A stretch of DNA of 40,453 nucleotides from Solimonas sp040377605. GTDB lineage: Bacteria > Pseudomonadota > Gammaproteobacteria > Nevskiales > Nevskiaceae. Positions 22,567-32,374 of this stretch are shown here, one piece after another. Both the position numbers and the translations under genes were made by a program. The notes beneath the pieces were generated by a model, which was given only the letters and a program-made list of their open reading frames with translations, was not told where the DNA came from and did no database searches. Location: contig JBEIOK010000008.1 of NCBI GenBank assembly GCA_040377605.1, forward strand, positions 1 to 40,453, in the 5' to 3' direction. Position 1 is the stretch's first letter, and each line of letters begins with the position of its first letter.

Positions 22567-23569
<1,003 letters not shown>

Positions 23570-23595
<26 letters not shown>

Positions 23596-24058
23596 GGAGC
23601 CAACGGCTGCCGGGGCGCGGGAGACCGCGCTCCGGGCGCTGTCGCGTCGCGAACATACGGCTTTTGAGTTGCAGCACAAGCTGGCGCGTCGCGGACATGA
23701 TGCGGCGACCGTTGAGGACGTCATCGGTCACCTGGCGGCCTCTGGCTGGCAGTCGGATATCCGGTATGCCGAGATGTTGGTGCGCAATCGTGCGTCGCAG
23801 GGCTACGGCCCGCTGCGCATCGAGCACGACCTGTTCCAGGCCGGAGTGGCAGACGCGATGATCCGCAGCGCGATGGCCCAGGCGGGGATCGACTGGGCCG
23901 AGTGCTGTGCGCAGTTGCATCGGCGGCGCTTCAAGCGGGTTCCAGACGGACCGGCCGAGTGGCAGAAGCAGTATCGCTATCTGACGGCCCATGGATTTAC
24001 AGCCGAGCAGGTGCGTCGGGCGCTCAAGTCGGCGCCGGGCGAAGACGATTTGCCGTAG
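23570..24058 (+). CDS. recX: Regulatory protein RecX
   Basis: 162 residues, typical for RecX, which binds RecA filaments and restrains their activity. The three-helix repeat pattern is visible: 'ALRALSRREHTAFELQHKLARRGHD', 'DIRYAEMLVRNRASQGYGPLRIEHDLFQAGV' (the RxxxGxGPxxI/L core), and 'YRYLTAHGFTAEQVRRALK'. The ATG at 23570 lies 26 nt inside recA in another frame, so RecX is probably translated by coupling at a lower rate, as in other gammaproteobacteria. Confidence 0.93.
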
Positions 24059-24136
24059 GCTCAGCGGCGATTCAGTCGCCGGCCCCGACCATGATGCATC
24101 GTGGGGGATGCCCAGCCTCCGGAGACGAGCCCACCG

Positions 24137-25012
24137 ATGACCACGCTTCACGTTCGACACCGGACGGTGTATCGCTATGCCAGACCTGTGACGTTCGGCG
24201 AGCACCGGCTGATGTGCCGTCCCCATGATAGCCATGACCTGAGGCTGCTGGAGACCTCCCTGACCATCACACCGGCGGCCCAGGTGCGCTGGTTGCATGA
24301 CGTGTTCGGCAACTCGGTGGCGATCGCCACTTTCTCCCAGATGGCCAGCGAGCTGGTGTTCGATTCGTCGTTTCGTGCCGAGCATTACCCGGCCAAATCC
24401 CATGAGCAGGTGCTGGAGTCCTACGCCCGCAAGCTGCCTTTCAGCTACGCCGCGGAGGAGGTGCCGGATATCGGGCGCGCCATGGAGCGCCACTATCCGG
24501 ATCCCCAGCATCGGGTCGACCGTTGGGCCGATGCGCTGGTCGCCGCTGATCCCGGGCAGACGCCGCTGGAGTTGCTGACGCGGATGGCACGGACGATCAA
24601 GCGCGAATTCCGCTACCAGGGCCGCGAAGAGATGGGCACGCAAACGCCGCTGGAAACCCTGGACCTGGGCAGTGGCAGCTGCCGCGATTTCGCGCTGTTC
24701 ATGATGGAGGCTGCGCGAAGCCTGGGAATGGCGGCGCGATTCGTATCCGGATATCTCTACGATCAGAAACTGCTGTCGGCGGGGGCAGGCATGGTCGGCG
24801 GCGGAGCCACCCACGCCTGGATGCAGGTGTATCTGCCGGGTGCTGGCTGGGTGGAGTTCGACCCGACCAATGCGTTGGTCGGCGGCCTCAACCTGATCCG
24901 GGTGGCGGTGGCACGGGACGCGGCGCAGGCCGCGCCGCTGGGAGGCAGCTTCATCGGCGCTCCTGCCGATTATCTGGGCATGCGGGTCGAGGTTCAGGTG
25001 GCGACCGGCTGA
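24137..25012 (+). CDS. Transglutaminase-like cysteine protease family protein
   Basis: 291 residues. An N-terminal beta domain ('LHVRHRTVYRYARPVTFGEHRLMCRPHDSHDLRL', about 4-38) is characteristic of the bacterial transglutaminase-like N-terminal region. The core has C182 in 'GSGSCRDFALFMMEAAR', H226 in 'GATHAWMQVYLPG' and D242 in 'WVEFDPTN', a complete catalytic triad. Such cytosolic proteins are thought to be proteases or peptide-modifying enzymes; no substrate is known. The start at 24137 is preferred because conservation begins there; an ATG at 24101 is an alternative. It lies between recX and alaS without an evident functional link. Confidence 0.88.
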   Translation: MTTLHVRHRTVYRYARPVTFGEHRLMCRPHDSHDLRLLETSLTITPAAQVRWLHDVFGNSVAIATFSQMASELVFDSSFRAEHYPAKSHEQVLESYARKLPFSYAAEEVPDIGRAMERHYPDPQHRVDRWADALVAADPGQTPLELLTRMARTIKREFRYQGREEMGTQTPLETLDLGSGSCRDFALFMMEAARSLGMAARFVSGYLYDQKLLSAGAGMVGGGATHAWMQVYLPGAGWVEFDPTNALVGGLNLIRVAVARDAAQAAPLGGSFIGAPADYLGMRVEVQVATG

Positions 25013-25116
25013 TCTGCGGAGTCGGCGGCGTCGCCGGAAAGGTCACTGCTATGGCGGGGGGGCGTGCGCTTGGCTACCATAGCGCCCCTTTTCGTCTGCA
25101 CAACGCAGCCAAGCCC

Positions 25117-27738
25117 ATGAACAGCAACGAGTTGCGCGCCAGCTTCCTGGAATTCTTCCGGAGCAAGGGCCACGCCGTCGTGCCCTCGTCGCCGCTGGTG
25201 CCGGGCAATGACCCGACCCTGCTGTTCACGAACGCCGGCATGGTGCAGTTCAAGGATGTGTTCACCGGCCATGACAAGCGTCCCTACACGCGTGCGGCCA
25301 GCAGCCAGAAGTGCGTGCGCGCGGGCGGTAAGCACAACGACCTGGAAAACGTCGGTTACACCGCGCGTCACCACACCTTCTTTGAAATGCTGGGTAATTT
25401 CAGCTTCGGCGATTACTTCAAGAAGGACGCAATTCACTACGCGTGGGAATTCATCACCGGCAAGGACTGGCTGGGCATCGACAAGAACCGTCTGCTGGTC
25501 ACCGTGTATCACACGGACGACGAGGCGTACGCCATCTGGAACCAGGACATCGGCCTGCCACCCGAGCGCATCGTGCGCATCGGCGACAACAAGGGCGCAA
25601 AGTACGCGTCCGACAATTTCTGGGCCATGGGTGACACCGGTCCTTGCGGTCCATGCACCGAAATTTTCTACGACCATGATCCGGATGGCAGCAAAGGCAT
25701 CTGGGGCGGACCGCCGGGGTCGAAGGAAGAGGACGGTGATCGCTGGATCGAAATCTGGAACGTGGTGTTCATGCAGTTCGAGCGCGGCGCAGATGGCACG
25801 ATGACGAACCTGCCTGCTCCTTCCGTTGATACCGGGATGGGGCTCGAGCGCATCAGCGCGCTGATGCAGGGCAAGCATGACAACTACGAGACCGACACCT
25901 TCCGTCACCTGGTGACGGCAGTCGCCAGGCTCGCCGGCCAGCAGCCGTACGAGAACGCTTCGCAGAAGGTCATCGCCGACCACATCCGCGCAACCAGTTT
26001 CCTGATCACCGACGGCGTGCTGCCGTCGAATGAAGGCCGCGGCTACGTCCTGCGTCGCATCATGCGCCGCGCGATCCGTCACGGTTACAAGCTCGGGATT
26101 TCCGAGCCATTCTTCTGGAAGCTGGTGGCGCCGCTGGCCGAGATCATGGGCGCCGCCTACCCGGAACTGAATGACAAGCGTGCGCAGATCGAAAAAGCGA
26201 TTCGCAGCGAAGAGGACAGCTTTGCGATCACGCTCGACAAGGGCATGAAGCTGCTCGACGAGGCCATCGGCAAGCTCAAGGATGACGTCATTCCAGGCGA
26301 TGTCGTGTTCAAGCTATACGACACGTACGGCTTCCCGCTGGATCTGACGGCCGACATCGCGCGCGAGCGCAAGCTTCGGCTCGACGAAGCAGGCTATGAC
26401 AGCGAGATGGAAGCGCAGCGACAGCGCGCGCGCGCCGCCAGCAGTTTCAAGACTGGCGCGACGCTCGCCTACGACGGTGCTGACACCTGCTTCATCGGGT
26501 ATGGCCGTCTCAGCGCGGAGGCCAAGGTCCTTGCGCTGTACCGCGATGGCCAGCCAGTGACGGCGCTCGATGCCGGAGACAGCGGCGTAGTGGTGCTTGA
26601 CAGCACGCCGTTCTATGCCGAGTCCGGCGGACAGGTCGGAGACCAGGGACGCATCGGCGGCTTCGAGGTTGCCGATACGCAGAAGGTCAAGGGTAGCGTC
26701 TTCGGGCATCACGGCGCACAGAAGAGTGGCACGCTGAAACTGGGTGATGTGGTGAAGGCAGAGGTCACCGAGAGCGTTCGTCGTGCGACGATGCGCAATC
26801 ACTCGGCGACGCATCTGCTGCACCGCGCGTTGCGCGATGTCCTCGGCGCGCATGTGGCGCAGAAGGGCTCGCTGGTTGATGCCAGCCGGACGCGGTTTGA
26901 CTTCGCCCACACGCAACCGATGACCCCGGCCGAGATCGCCGAGGTCGAGGATCGCGTCAATCGTGCGGTGCTGGCGAATGCCGTCGTGGCGGCGGACGTC
27001 ATGAAGTACGACGACGCGATCAAGTCCGGTGCGATGGCACTGTTCGGCGAGAAGTACGGCGACGAAGTGCGCGTGCTGTCGATGGGCGAGTTTTCCACTG
27101 AACTGTGTGGCGGTACCCATGTTTCGCGCACCGGTGACATCGGTTTGTTCAAGATCATCTCGGAGGGCGGGGTGGCCGCCGGTGTGCGCCGCGTCGAGGC
27201 GGTGACGGGCGAAAATGCGCTGGCCCATCTTCGAGATCTGGACGGGCGTCTCAAGCGCGCTGCGGATCTGCTGCGTGCGGGCAAGGACGATCTCAACGAC
27301 AAGATCGAGCAGGCCCTGGAGCGCAGCAAGCAGCTGGAGAAGGAATTGGCCGCGCTGAAGTCGAAACTGGCTTCGGCGGCTGGCGGCGATCTGGCGGGCC
27401 AGGCACGCGAGATCCGTGGCGTGAAGGTGCTGTCGGCGCAGGTGGATGGCGTCGAGGGCAATGAACTGCGTGGCTTGATGGACCAGCTCAAGAACAAGCT
27501 TGGCTCAGGCATCGTGGTGCTGGGCACCGCCAGCGCTGACAAGGTCAGCCTGATCGCGGGGGTGACAGCGGACCTGACGGCGAAGGTGAAGGCGGGCGAC
27601 CTGGTGAAGTTCGTCGCCGAGCAGGTGGGGGGCAAGGGCGGTGGCAAGCCGGACATGGCGCAGGCGGGTGGTACGCAGCCCTCCGCGTTGCCGGCGGCAA
27701 TCGATTCCGTCTACGCCTGGGTTGAAGCCAAACTCTGA
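25117..27738 (+). CDS. alaS: Alanine-tRNA ligase
   Basis: 873 residues, full length. AlaRS charges tRNA-Ala in the cytosol and clears mischarged Ser and Gly. The class II core starts at 'MNSNELRASFLEFF'. The editing domain zinc ligands H562 and H566 ('HSATHLLH') and C664 and H668 ('CGGTHVSRTGD') are intact; a coiled coil (about 722-755) and the C-Ala domain with a Gly-rich 'GGKGGGKPDMAQAGG' follow. The ATG at 25117 is fixed by conservation; no clear ribosome-binding site precedes it. Gene order alaS-lysC-csrA is conserved in gammaproteobacteria. Confidence 0.98.
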   Translation: MNSNELRASFLEFFRSKGHAVVPSSPLVPGNDPTLLFTNAGMVQFKDVFTGHDKRPYTRAASSQKCVRAGGKHNDLENVGYTARHHTFFEMLGNFSFGDYFKKDAIHYAWEFITGKDWLGIDKNRLLVTVYHTDDEAYAIWNQDIGLPPERIVRIGDNKGAKYASDNFWAMGDTGPCGPCTEIFYDHDPDGSKGIWGGPPGSKEEDGDRWIEIWNVVFMQFERGADGTMTNLPAPSVDTGMGLERISALMQGKHDNYETDTFRHLVTAVARLAGQQPYENASQKVIADHIRATSFLITDGVLPSNEGRGYVLRRIMRRAIRHGYKLGISEPFFWKLVAPLAEIMGAAYPELNDKRAQIEKAIRSEEDSFAITLDKGMKLLDEAIGKLKDDVIPGDVVFKLYDTYGFPLDLTADIARERKLRLDEAGYDSEMEAQRQRARAASSFKTGATLAYDGADTCFIGYGRLSAEAKVLALYRDGQPVTALDAGDSGVVVLDSTPFYAESGGQVGDQGRIGGFEVADTQKVKGSVFGHHGAQKSGTLKLGDVVKAEVTESVRRATMRNHSATHLLHRALRDVLGAHVAQKGSLVDASRTRFDFAHTQPMTPAEIAEVEDRVNRAVLANAVVAADVMKYDDAIKSGAMALFGEKYGDEVRVLSMGEFSTELCGGTHVSRTGDIGLFKIISEGGVAAGVRRVEAVTGENALAHLRDLDGRLKRAADLLRAGKDDLNDKIEQALERSKQLEKELAALKSKLASAAGGDLAGQAREIRGVKVLSAQVDGVEGNELRGLMDQLKNKLGSGIVVLGTASADKVSLIAGVTADLTAKVKAGDLVKFVAEQVGGKGGGKPDMAQAGGTQPSALPAAIDSVYAWVEAKL

Positions 27739-27782
27739 TTTCTGACAGGCGCCGGTTTTCGGCGTCGACATGTTGAAGGTCT

Positions 27783-29012
27783 ATGGCACTCATCGTTCAA
27801 AAGTATGGCGGCACCTCCATGGGCTCGGTCGAGCGCATCGAGCATGTCGCGCGCAAAGTGGCTTCCTTTCGGCAGCAGGGCCACCAGGTGGTGGTCGTGG
27901 TGTCGGCGATGTCGGGCGAAACGGATCGCTTGCTGAAGCTCGCCAAATCGATCGATCCGCGTGGCAGCACGCGCGAGTTCGACCAGATTGCGGCAACCGG
28001 AGAGCAGGTCACGATCGGACTGTTGGCCATCGCGCTGCAGAAGGCGGGCGTCGCCAGCCGCTCCTATACGGGCTGGCAGGTCCCGATCCGCACGGATGAT
28101 GCGCACATGAAGGCGCGCATCCAGGAGATCGACGGCACGCGCCTGCTCGCTGACTGCAAGGCGGGCATCGTGCCGGTGGTCGCGGGCTTCCAGGGACTGA
28201 CTGCGGATGGCAGCGTCAGCACGCTGGGCCGTGGTGGCTCGGACACCACCGGTGTCGCGCTGGCCGCCGCGCTGAAAGCCGACGAATGCCAGATCTATAC
28301 CGATGTGGATGGCGTCTACACCACCGATCCGCGCGTCGAGCCCAAGGCCCGGCGCCTGGATCGCATCACATTCGAGGAGATGCTGGAGCTGGCGAGCCTG
28401 GGCTCGAAGGTCCTGCAGATCCGTTCCGTCGAATTTGCGGGCAAATACAAGGTCCCGCTGCGCGTGCTGTCCACGTTCGTGGACGGCCCGGGCACCCTGA
28501 TCACGCTTGAGGACTCTGGCATGGAAGAACCGCTCATCTCGGGTATCGCCTTCAACCGCGACGAAGCCCAGCTCACCGTTACCGGCGTTCCCGATCGGCC
28601 GGGCATCGCAGCGGCCATTCTCGGCCCGATTGGCGATGCCAACATCGAGATTGACATGATCGTGCAGAACGTCGGTGCCGACGGCACCACAGACTTCACG
28701 TTCACCGTGCATCGCAATGATTTCGAGCGTGCGCAGGACATCAGCCGCAAGGTGGCCGCCGATCTGGGTGCCAAGGGCGTCACCGGTGCCACGGACATCG
28801 TCAAGGTATCGCTGGTCGGCGTCGGCATGCGCAGTCACGCCGGGATCGCGTCCAAGATGTTCACGGCGCTCGCGGCTGCGGGCATCAACATCCGCATGAT
28901 CTCCACCTCCGAGATCAAGATCTCGGTGGTCATCGAGGAAATGTATCTGGAGCTGGCGGTGCGGACCCTGCACAAGGCGTTTGGCCTGGAAGATGCGGTG
29001 ACGGCGCGCTGA
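27783..29012 (+). CDS. lysC: Aspartate kinase
   Basis: 409 residues. It phosphorylates aspartate, the first step to lysine, methionine, threonine and diaminopimelate. The N-terminal kinase domain begins 'IVQKYGGTSMGS' and contains 'GRGGSDTTGVALAAALKADECQIYTDVDGVYTTDPR'. Two ACT domains (about 265-340 and 345-405) provide feedback binding of amino acids. The length matches single-chain monofunctional enzymes of Pseudomonas type. GAAGG is a few nucleotides before the ATG. In many bacteria of this class the alpha chain gene also contains an internal start for a beta subunit; that was not examined. Confidence 0.95.
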   Translation: MALIVQKYGGTSMGSVERIEHVARKVASFRQQGHQVVVVVSAMSGETDRLLKLAKSIDPRGSTREFDQIAATGEQVTIGLLAIALQKAGVASRSYTGWQVPIRTDDAHMKARIQEIDGTRLLADCKAGIVPVVAGFQGLTADGSVSTLGRGGSDTTGVALAAALKADECQIYTDVDGVYTTDPRVEPKARRLDRITFEEMLELASLGSKVLQIRSVEFAGKYKVPLRVLSTFVDGPGTLITLEDSGMEEPLISGIAFNRDEAQLTVTGVPDRPGIAAAILGPIGDANIEIDMIVQNVGADGTTDFTFTVHRNDFERAQDISRKVAADLGAKGVTGATDIVKVSLVGVGMRSHAGIASKMFTALAAAGINIRMISTSEIKISVVIEEMYLELAVRTLHKAFGLEDAVTAR

Positions 29013-29048
29013 CGCTGCCGGCCGGTTATCCACAAGCCACCGTATGTC

Positions 29049-29112
29049 GGAGAGGATGGTTACGTCCGTGTCCAAGCCTGAGACTGCAGAGGAGCAGCAG
29101 CTTCAAGGAGGA
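29049..29112 (+). promoter_or_regulatory. GGA-rich csrA leader (possible CsrA autoregulation)
   Basis: Five GGA triplets (29049, 29054, 29091, 29107, 29110) lie within 70 nt before the csrA ATG, two of them forming the AAGGAGGA ribosome-binding site. CsrA binds GGA in hairpin loops and represses its own translation in E. coli, so the same is plausible here. Confidence 0.4.
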
Positions 29113-29118
29113 CAGCGA

Positions 29119-29310
29119 ATGCTGATTTTGACCCGACGTGTAGGTGAGAGCTTGGTCATCGGTGACTCGGTTGCCGTGACCGTGCTCGCGATCAAGGGCA
29201 ACCAGGTCCGCCTGGGTGTCAAGGCGCCGCGTGAGGTCGCGGTGCACCGTGAGGAAGTCCATGCCCGCATTCAGGCCGAGGGTGAGCCGCCGATTTCCGA
29301 AGCGGCCTGA
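29119..29310 (+). CDS. csrA: Carbon storage regulator CsrA
   Basis: 63 residues, the usual size. CsrA is a dimeric RNA-binding protein that controls translation and mRNA stability of carbon, motility and biofilm genes. 'MLILTRRVGESLVIGDSVAVTVLAIKGNQVRLGV' and 'APREVAVHREEV' contain the binding residues R44-type 'REVAVHREE'. AAGGAGGA 7 nt before the ATG at 29119 fixes the start; an upstream in-frame ATG at 29044 is not used. It is followed by Arg-Ser-Arg tRNA genes as in E. coli csrA-serV-argV. Confidence 0.98.
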   Translation: MLILTRRVGESLVIGDSVAVTVLAIKGNQVRLGVKAPREVAVHREEVHARIQAEGEPPISEAA

Positions 29311-29328
29311 TTTTCCTGTGGGATTCCT

Positions 29329-29357
29329 TTGCCTTCGCTCCCGGCGACGGCTACAAT
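29329..29357 (+). promoter_or_regulatory. Promoter of the tRNA cluster
   Basis: TTGCCT (29329-29334), 17-nt spacer, TACAAT (29352-29357), followed by a GC-rich discriminator (CCCGCCCC). This is the form of stringently controlled stable-RNA promoters. The first tRNA begins about 30 nt downstream of the expected start site. Confidence 0.7.
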
Positions 29358-29393
29358 CCCGCCCCTCGCGGTGAGGTCCGCCGCGAGCATTGG

Positions 29394-29470
29394 GCGCCCG
29401 TAGCTCAGCTGGATAGAGCACTTGGCTACGAACTAAGGGGTCGGAGGTTCGAATCCTTCCGGGCGCGCCA
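29394..29470 (+). tRNA. tRNA-Arg (anticodon ACG)
   Basis: 77 nt. The acceptor arm GCGCCCG/CGGGCGC is perfect, the D-arm is AGCTCAGCTGGATAGAGC, the anticodon loop CTACGAA reads ACG, and the T-arm contains GGTTCGAATCC. CCA is encoded. A second identical copy lies at 29627-29703. The A34 is normally edited to inosine to read CGU, CGC and CGA. Confidence 0.98.
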
Positions 29471-29517
29471 TTCTTGACGGCACTCTGCCGTGCAAGCCGC
29501 GGCAAATCAGCAGTTCC

Positions 29518-29609
29518 GGACAGATGGCCGAGTGGACGAAGGCGCGCCCCTGCTAAGGGCGTATACGGCTAAAACCGTATCGAGGGTTCGAATCCCTCTC
29601 TGTCCGCCA
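29518..29609 (+). tRNA. tRNA-Ser (anticodon GCT)
   Basis: 92 nt with the long variable arm (ATACGG..CCGTAT) that marks serine tRNAs. Acceptor GGACAGA pairs with TCTGTCC; the anticodon loop CTGCTAA reads GCT for AGC/AGU codons; CCA is encoded. It lies between the two tRNA-Arg genes, so all three are probably one precursor. Confidence 0.98.
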
Positions 29610-29626
29610 GTTTTTACCTTTCAGAT

Positions 29627-29703
29627 GCGCCCGTAGCTCAGCTGGATAGAGCACTTGGCTACGAACTAAGGGGTCGGAGGTTCGAATCCTTCCGGGCGCG
29701 CCA
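29627..29703 (+). tRNA. tRNA-Arg (anticodon ACG), second copy
   Basis: 77 nt, identical base for base to the tRNA-Arg at 29394-29470, including encoded CCA. Local duplication of this gene is common; E. coli has four copies at the equivalent place. An intrinsic terminator follows directly. Confidence 0.98.
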
Positions 29704-29717
29704 GCGGTACGGAAAAG

Positions 29718-29743
29718 GCTCACGTCGCAGGCGTGGGCTTTTT
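29718..29743 (+). terminator. Intrinsic terminator of the tRNA cluster
   Basis: GCTCACG (29718-29724) pairs with CGTGGGC (29732-29738), one G-T wobble, then TTTTT (29739-29743). A preceding AAAA run makes it partly bidirectional. It closes the tRNA transcript 15 nt after the last gene. Confidence 0.75.
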
Positions 29744-30026
29744 GCATTTCGGGACCGGTGATGCGGGGCCGTGCCCATGATGCAGGCCCACTGTGGAACC
29801 GCACAAAAAAATCCGTGATCTTGCTAGTGGCCGACCCTCGGGGCAGGGCCTAAGCTCCAACTGCGTCTAAAAGCGGCATCGAGACGTAGTGTGGGTGGGT
29901 TCCAGGAGTGCCGGTTGCATTGAACGACCGGTAGGGACCGAAACCAAACGGGTTTTGTCGCTCGGATCGCTTGCCCCCCGCAAGAACAGGCGACGTACAA
30001 GACAAGAAATTCAGGAGAACATCATC

Positions 30027-32300
30027 GTGAACAAGACATGGCTGGCCGTGCCGTTGCTGACCTTGGGTCTGGCTGGTTGCGGCGGCAGTTCCAGCGAACT
30101 GGCGGTGGCGCCCGGTGGTGGCTCCTCCGGCGAATCGTTTACGTCCAGTGCGTCCATCGGTGAGCCGATGTGCTCCGCAGAAGCCTGCGCTGCCGAAGGT
30201 GGCTTCACGCCGCCCTTCGTCGAGCCGGTGATTTTCGACCGCGATCCGACCACGCCGGCCAAGGCGGGCCTGGCGCCGGAGTCCAAGGCGGAGAATGGTC
30301 TGCCGATTCGCAATCCGCTGCGGCGCGTGCCGATGGATGACCGCTGCGAGCGGCTGCCGGATGGCCGCCCGGTCAATTGCAAGCCGACCGCTGCCAGTGT
30401 GGCCATGCTCAACGACGGCCGCGTGCTGTACTTCAATGCACTTGAAGGCACCGAGAACGCCGAGTTCAGCATCGTGGCCGAGGCAGGTCAAATTGTCGTC
30501 AATGACCAGACGCGCGTACTGAGCATGAATGGCCGCACCGCGAGCTGGATGATGCCCAGCCCATTTGACGGTGGAGCCGACGAAGAGGCCGACTGCCTGT
30601 TGCCCGGGTGCCTTGGCAATACCGACGCCAACGATCCGGTCCAGAACAGCGGTTCGCTGTTCTGCTCAGATCTCGAGCAGCTGCCGGACGGCCGCATCAT
30701 TGCGGTAGGCGGGACCAATTATTACTTCGAGCCGGGCATCTCTGCGCCGATTCCGGTGGGCGTGGTCGAGCTCGAGGGACTGAAGAGCTCACGCATCTTC
30801 AACCCGAAGACCAACGACTGGACCCAGACCGGCAGCATGAATTGGGGTCGCTGGTACCCGACGCTGGTGCCGCTGCAGAACGGCGATATTTTTGTCGCCT
30901 CGGGCGTCAGCAAGCTGCTGAAGCCGGTGTACCCGACCCGTCCGCTGCAGTCGGGGCGCAATGTGGTGGAGACGGAAACCTTCGATCTGGGCTGCGAAAC
31001 CTGGACGGATAACGGCGCGCTGGCGCAGCGCACGCTGCCGCTGTACCCGCGTATGCACCTGTTGCCGAATGGTCAGGTGTACTACAACGGTGGGGGCCAG
31101 GCCTTCAACCCGTTTGGCCAGTCTTACGACCAGGCCCTGTGGAATATCGTCGGCGCTTATGACCCGGTGTCCAAGTCGTGGACGGATCTTGGTTACGCGG
31201 GCTTGCCGCTGCGCCTGAACGAGATCGGCCTGCAGCAGATCACGTCTGCCCTGAATCCCTCCAACGGGCAGATCGCTCAGTCTCTGACGTCGGTTCTGCG
31301 CGGCTCCCTGGGCAATCTGGTCGAGCCGGCTTCGCTGCTGGGCAATCTGGCGGCGCTGCTGCCGGGCAACCCGGTCGAGGCGATTCAGACCGCCATCGGT
31401 GCGGGTTTCCGTGGATCGACCTTCTCGATCATGATGCCGCTGAAGCCGGATCCGGCGACGGGGCTGTACAACAAGGCCGAGTTCCTGGTCGGCGGTGGTG
31501 TGCTCGGTGCAGTTACCGTGACCAGCCCGGGTTCTTACGTCACGATTCCCTTGTCGCGCATCGATACGGTGGATATCGCGGCGGACGGCAGCATGGCCTA
31601 CTCCTCGCGCCTCACCGGTTCGATGAACGCATCGCGCTGGTACGGCACGTCGGTGCTGCTGCCGACGGGTGAGGTCATGACGTTCTCCGGTGCCAATCGT
31701 GATGAAGTGGTGTTGCCGGGCACCGGCACGCCGATCATGCGCTCGGAAATGTTCGATCCGGCGACCGAAAGCTGGAAGCTGATGGCGACTCAGACGCAGC
31801 CGCGCACGTACCACAACACGGCGATGCTGCTGCCGGATGGACGCGTGCTGGTCGGTGGCCACTCGCCGATCAACACCGCTTACGCGTTCAGCATCAACCT
31901 GCCGGGACAGTCACCGAACGATGGCCGCGATCCGACCTTCGAAATCTACAGCCCGCCTTATCTGTTCAAGGCTCGTCCGGCCATCGGTTCCGCGCCGGCC
32001 TCGCTGAACCACGGCAGCAGCTTCACGGTGCAGACCGCGCAGGCGCAGAGCATCGAGTCGGTGGTGCTGGTCCGCAATACCTCGCTGACGCACATCGTCG
32101 ATGGCGCACAGCGCAATGTGGAACTGCGCATCCTGTCGCGCTCCGGCAACAGCGTCACGGTGGAAATGCCGGCGCAGAAGTCGGTGCTGCCGCCGGGCCC
32201 GTACATGCTGTTCATCAACCAGCGCACGGCGGATGGGTTGGTGCCATCGGTCTCCAAGCAGATCACGGTGACCGGCGCCGAGCTGGGTTGCTCCGCCTGA
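30027..32300 (+). CDS. Lipoprotein copper-radical oxidase (galactose/glyoxal oxidase family, DUF1929)
   Basis: 757 residues from GTG 30027 (AGGAG 9 nt upstream). The signal ends 'LGLAGC' (C18), giving a lipid-anchored envelope protein. Kelch-type blades lead to a C-terminal DUF1929 early-set domain ('SPPYLFKARPAI', 'PPGPYMLFINQ'). All residues of the copper-radical site appear present: C213 ('LFCSDLEQL') for the Cys-Tyr link, Y277 ('GRWYPT'), Y595-H596 ('PRTYHN') and H689 ('LTHIVDG'). The C-Y spacing (64) and H-H spacing (93) match fungal glyoxal oxidase better than galactose oxidase. Oxidation of an aldehyde or alcohol with H2O2 release is predicted; the substrate is unknown. A ~280-nt region upstream shows no clear promoter. 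Confidence 0.85.
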   Translation: MNKTWLAVPLLTLGLAGCGGSSSELAVAPGGGSSGESFTSSASIGEPMCSAEACAAEGGFTPPFVEPVIFDRDPTTPAKAGLAPESKAENGLPIRNPLRRVPMDDRCERLPDGRPVNCKPTAASVAMLNDGRVLYFNALEGTENAEFSIVAEAGQIVVNDQTRVLSMNGRTASWMMPSPFDGGADEEADCLLPGCLGNTDANDPVQNSGSLFCSDLEQLPDGRIIAVGGTNYYFEPGISAPIPVGVVELEGLKSSRIFNPKTNDWTQTGSMNWGRWYPTLVPLQNGDIFVASGVSKLLKPVYPTRPLQSGRNVVETETFDLGCETWTDNGALAQRTLPLYPRMHLLPNGQVYYNGGGQAFNPFGQSYDQALWNIVGAYDPVSKSWTDLGYAGLPLRLNEIGLQQITSALNPSNGQIAQSLTSVLRGSLGNLVEPASLLGNLAALLPGNPVEAIQTAIGAGFRGSTFSIMMPLKPDPATGLYNKAEFLVGGGVLGAVTVTSPGSYVTIPLSRIDTVDIAADGSMAYSSRLTGSMNASRWYGTSVLLPTGEVMTFSGANRDEVVLPGTGTPIMRSEMFDPATESWKLMATQTQPRTYHNTAMLLPDGRVLVGGHSPINTAYAFSINLPGQSPNDGRDPTFEIYSPPYLFKARPAIGSAPASLNHGSSFTVQTAQAQSIESVVLVRNTSLTHIVDGAQRNVELRILSRSGNSVTVEMPAQKSVLPPGPYMLFINQRTADGLVPSVSKQITVTGAELGCSA

Positions 32301-32319
32301 TCCGTTAGTACCCCGTTGG

Positions 32320-32359
32320 GGCCCCTGCCATACAGGCCTGGCAGGGGCCTCTCTTCTTT
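32320..32359 (+). terminator. Strong intrinsic terminator after the oxidase gene
   Basis: GGCCCCTGCCA (32320-32330) and TGGCAGGGGCC (32339-32349) form a perfect 11-bp stem with an 8-nt loop, followed by TCTCTTCTTT. It lies between the oxidase and the next gene 15 nt further on, so read-through or partial termination sets their ratio. Confidence 0.75.
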
Positions 32360-32374
32360 GGTGCGGAGGTACGG

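Noticed and set aside
29027..29035. Perfect DnaA box TTATCCACA between lysC and csrA
   Set aside because: A single 9-mer without neighbours or AT-rich unwinding region; expected by chance and no origin genes nearby.
29394..29703. Identical tRNA-Arg copies as attachment sites of an integrated element
   Set aside because: Only a tRNA-Ser and 16-47 nt spacers lie between; there is no integrase or foreign DNA.
29744..30026. Possible small gene or promoter in the 283-nt gap before the copper oxidase
   Set aside because: No frame with a ribosome-binding site and no convincing -35/-10 pair was found; probably an untranslated leader and promoter of unrecognised type.
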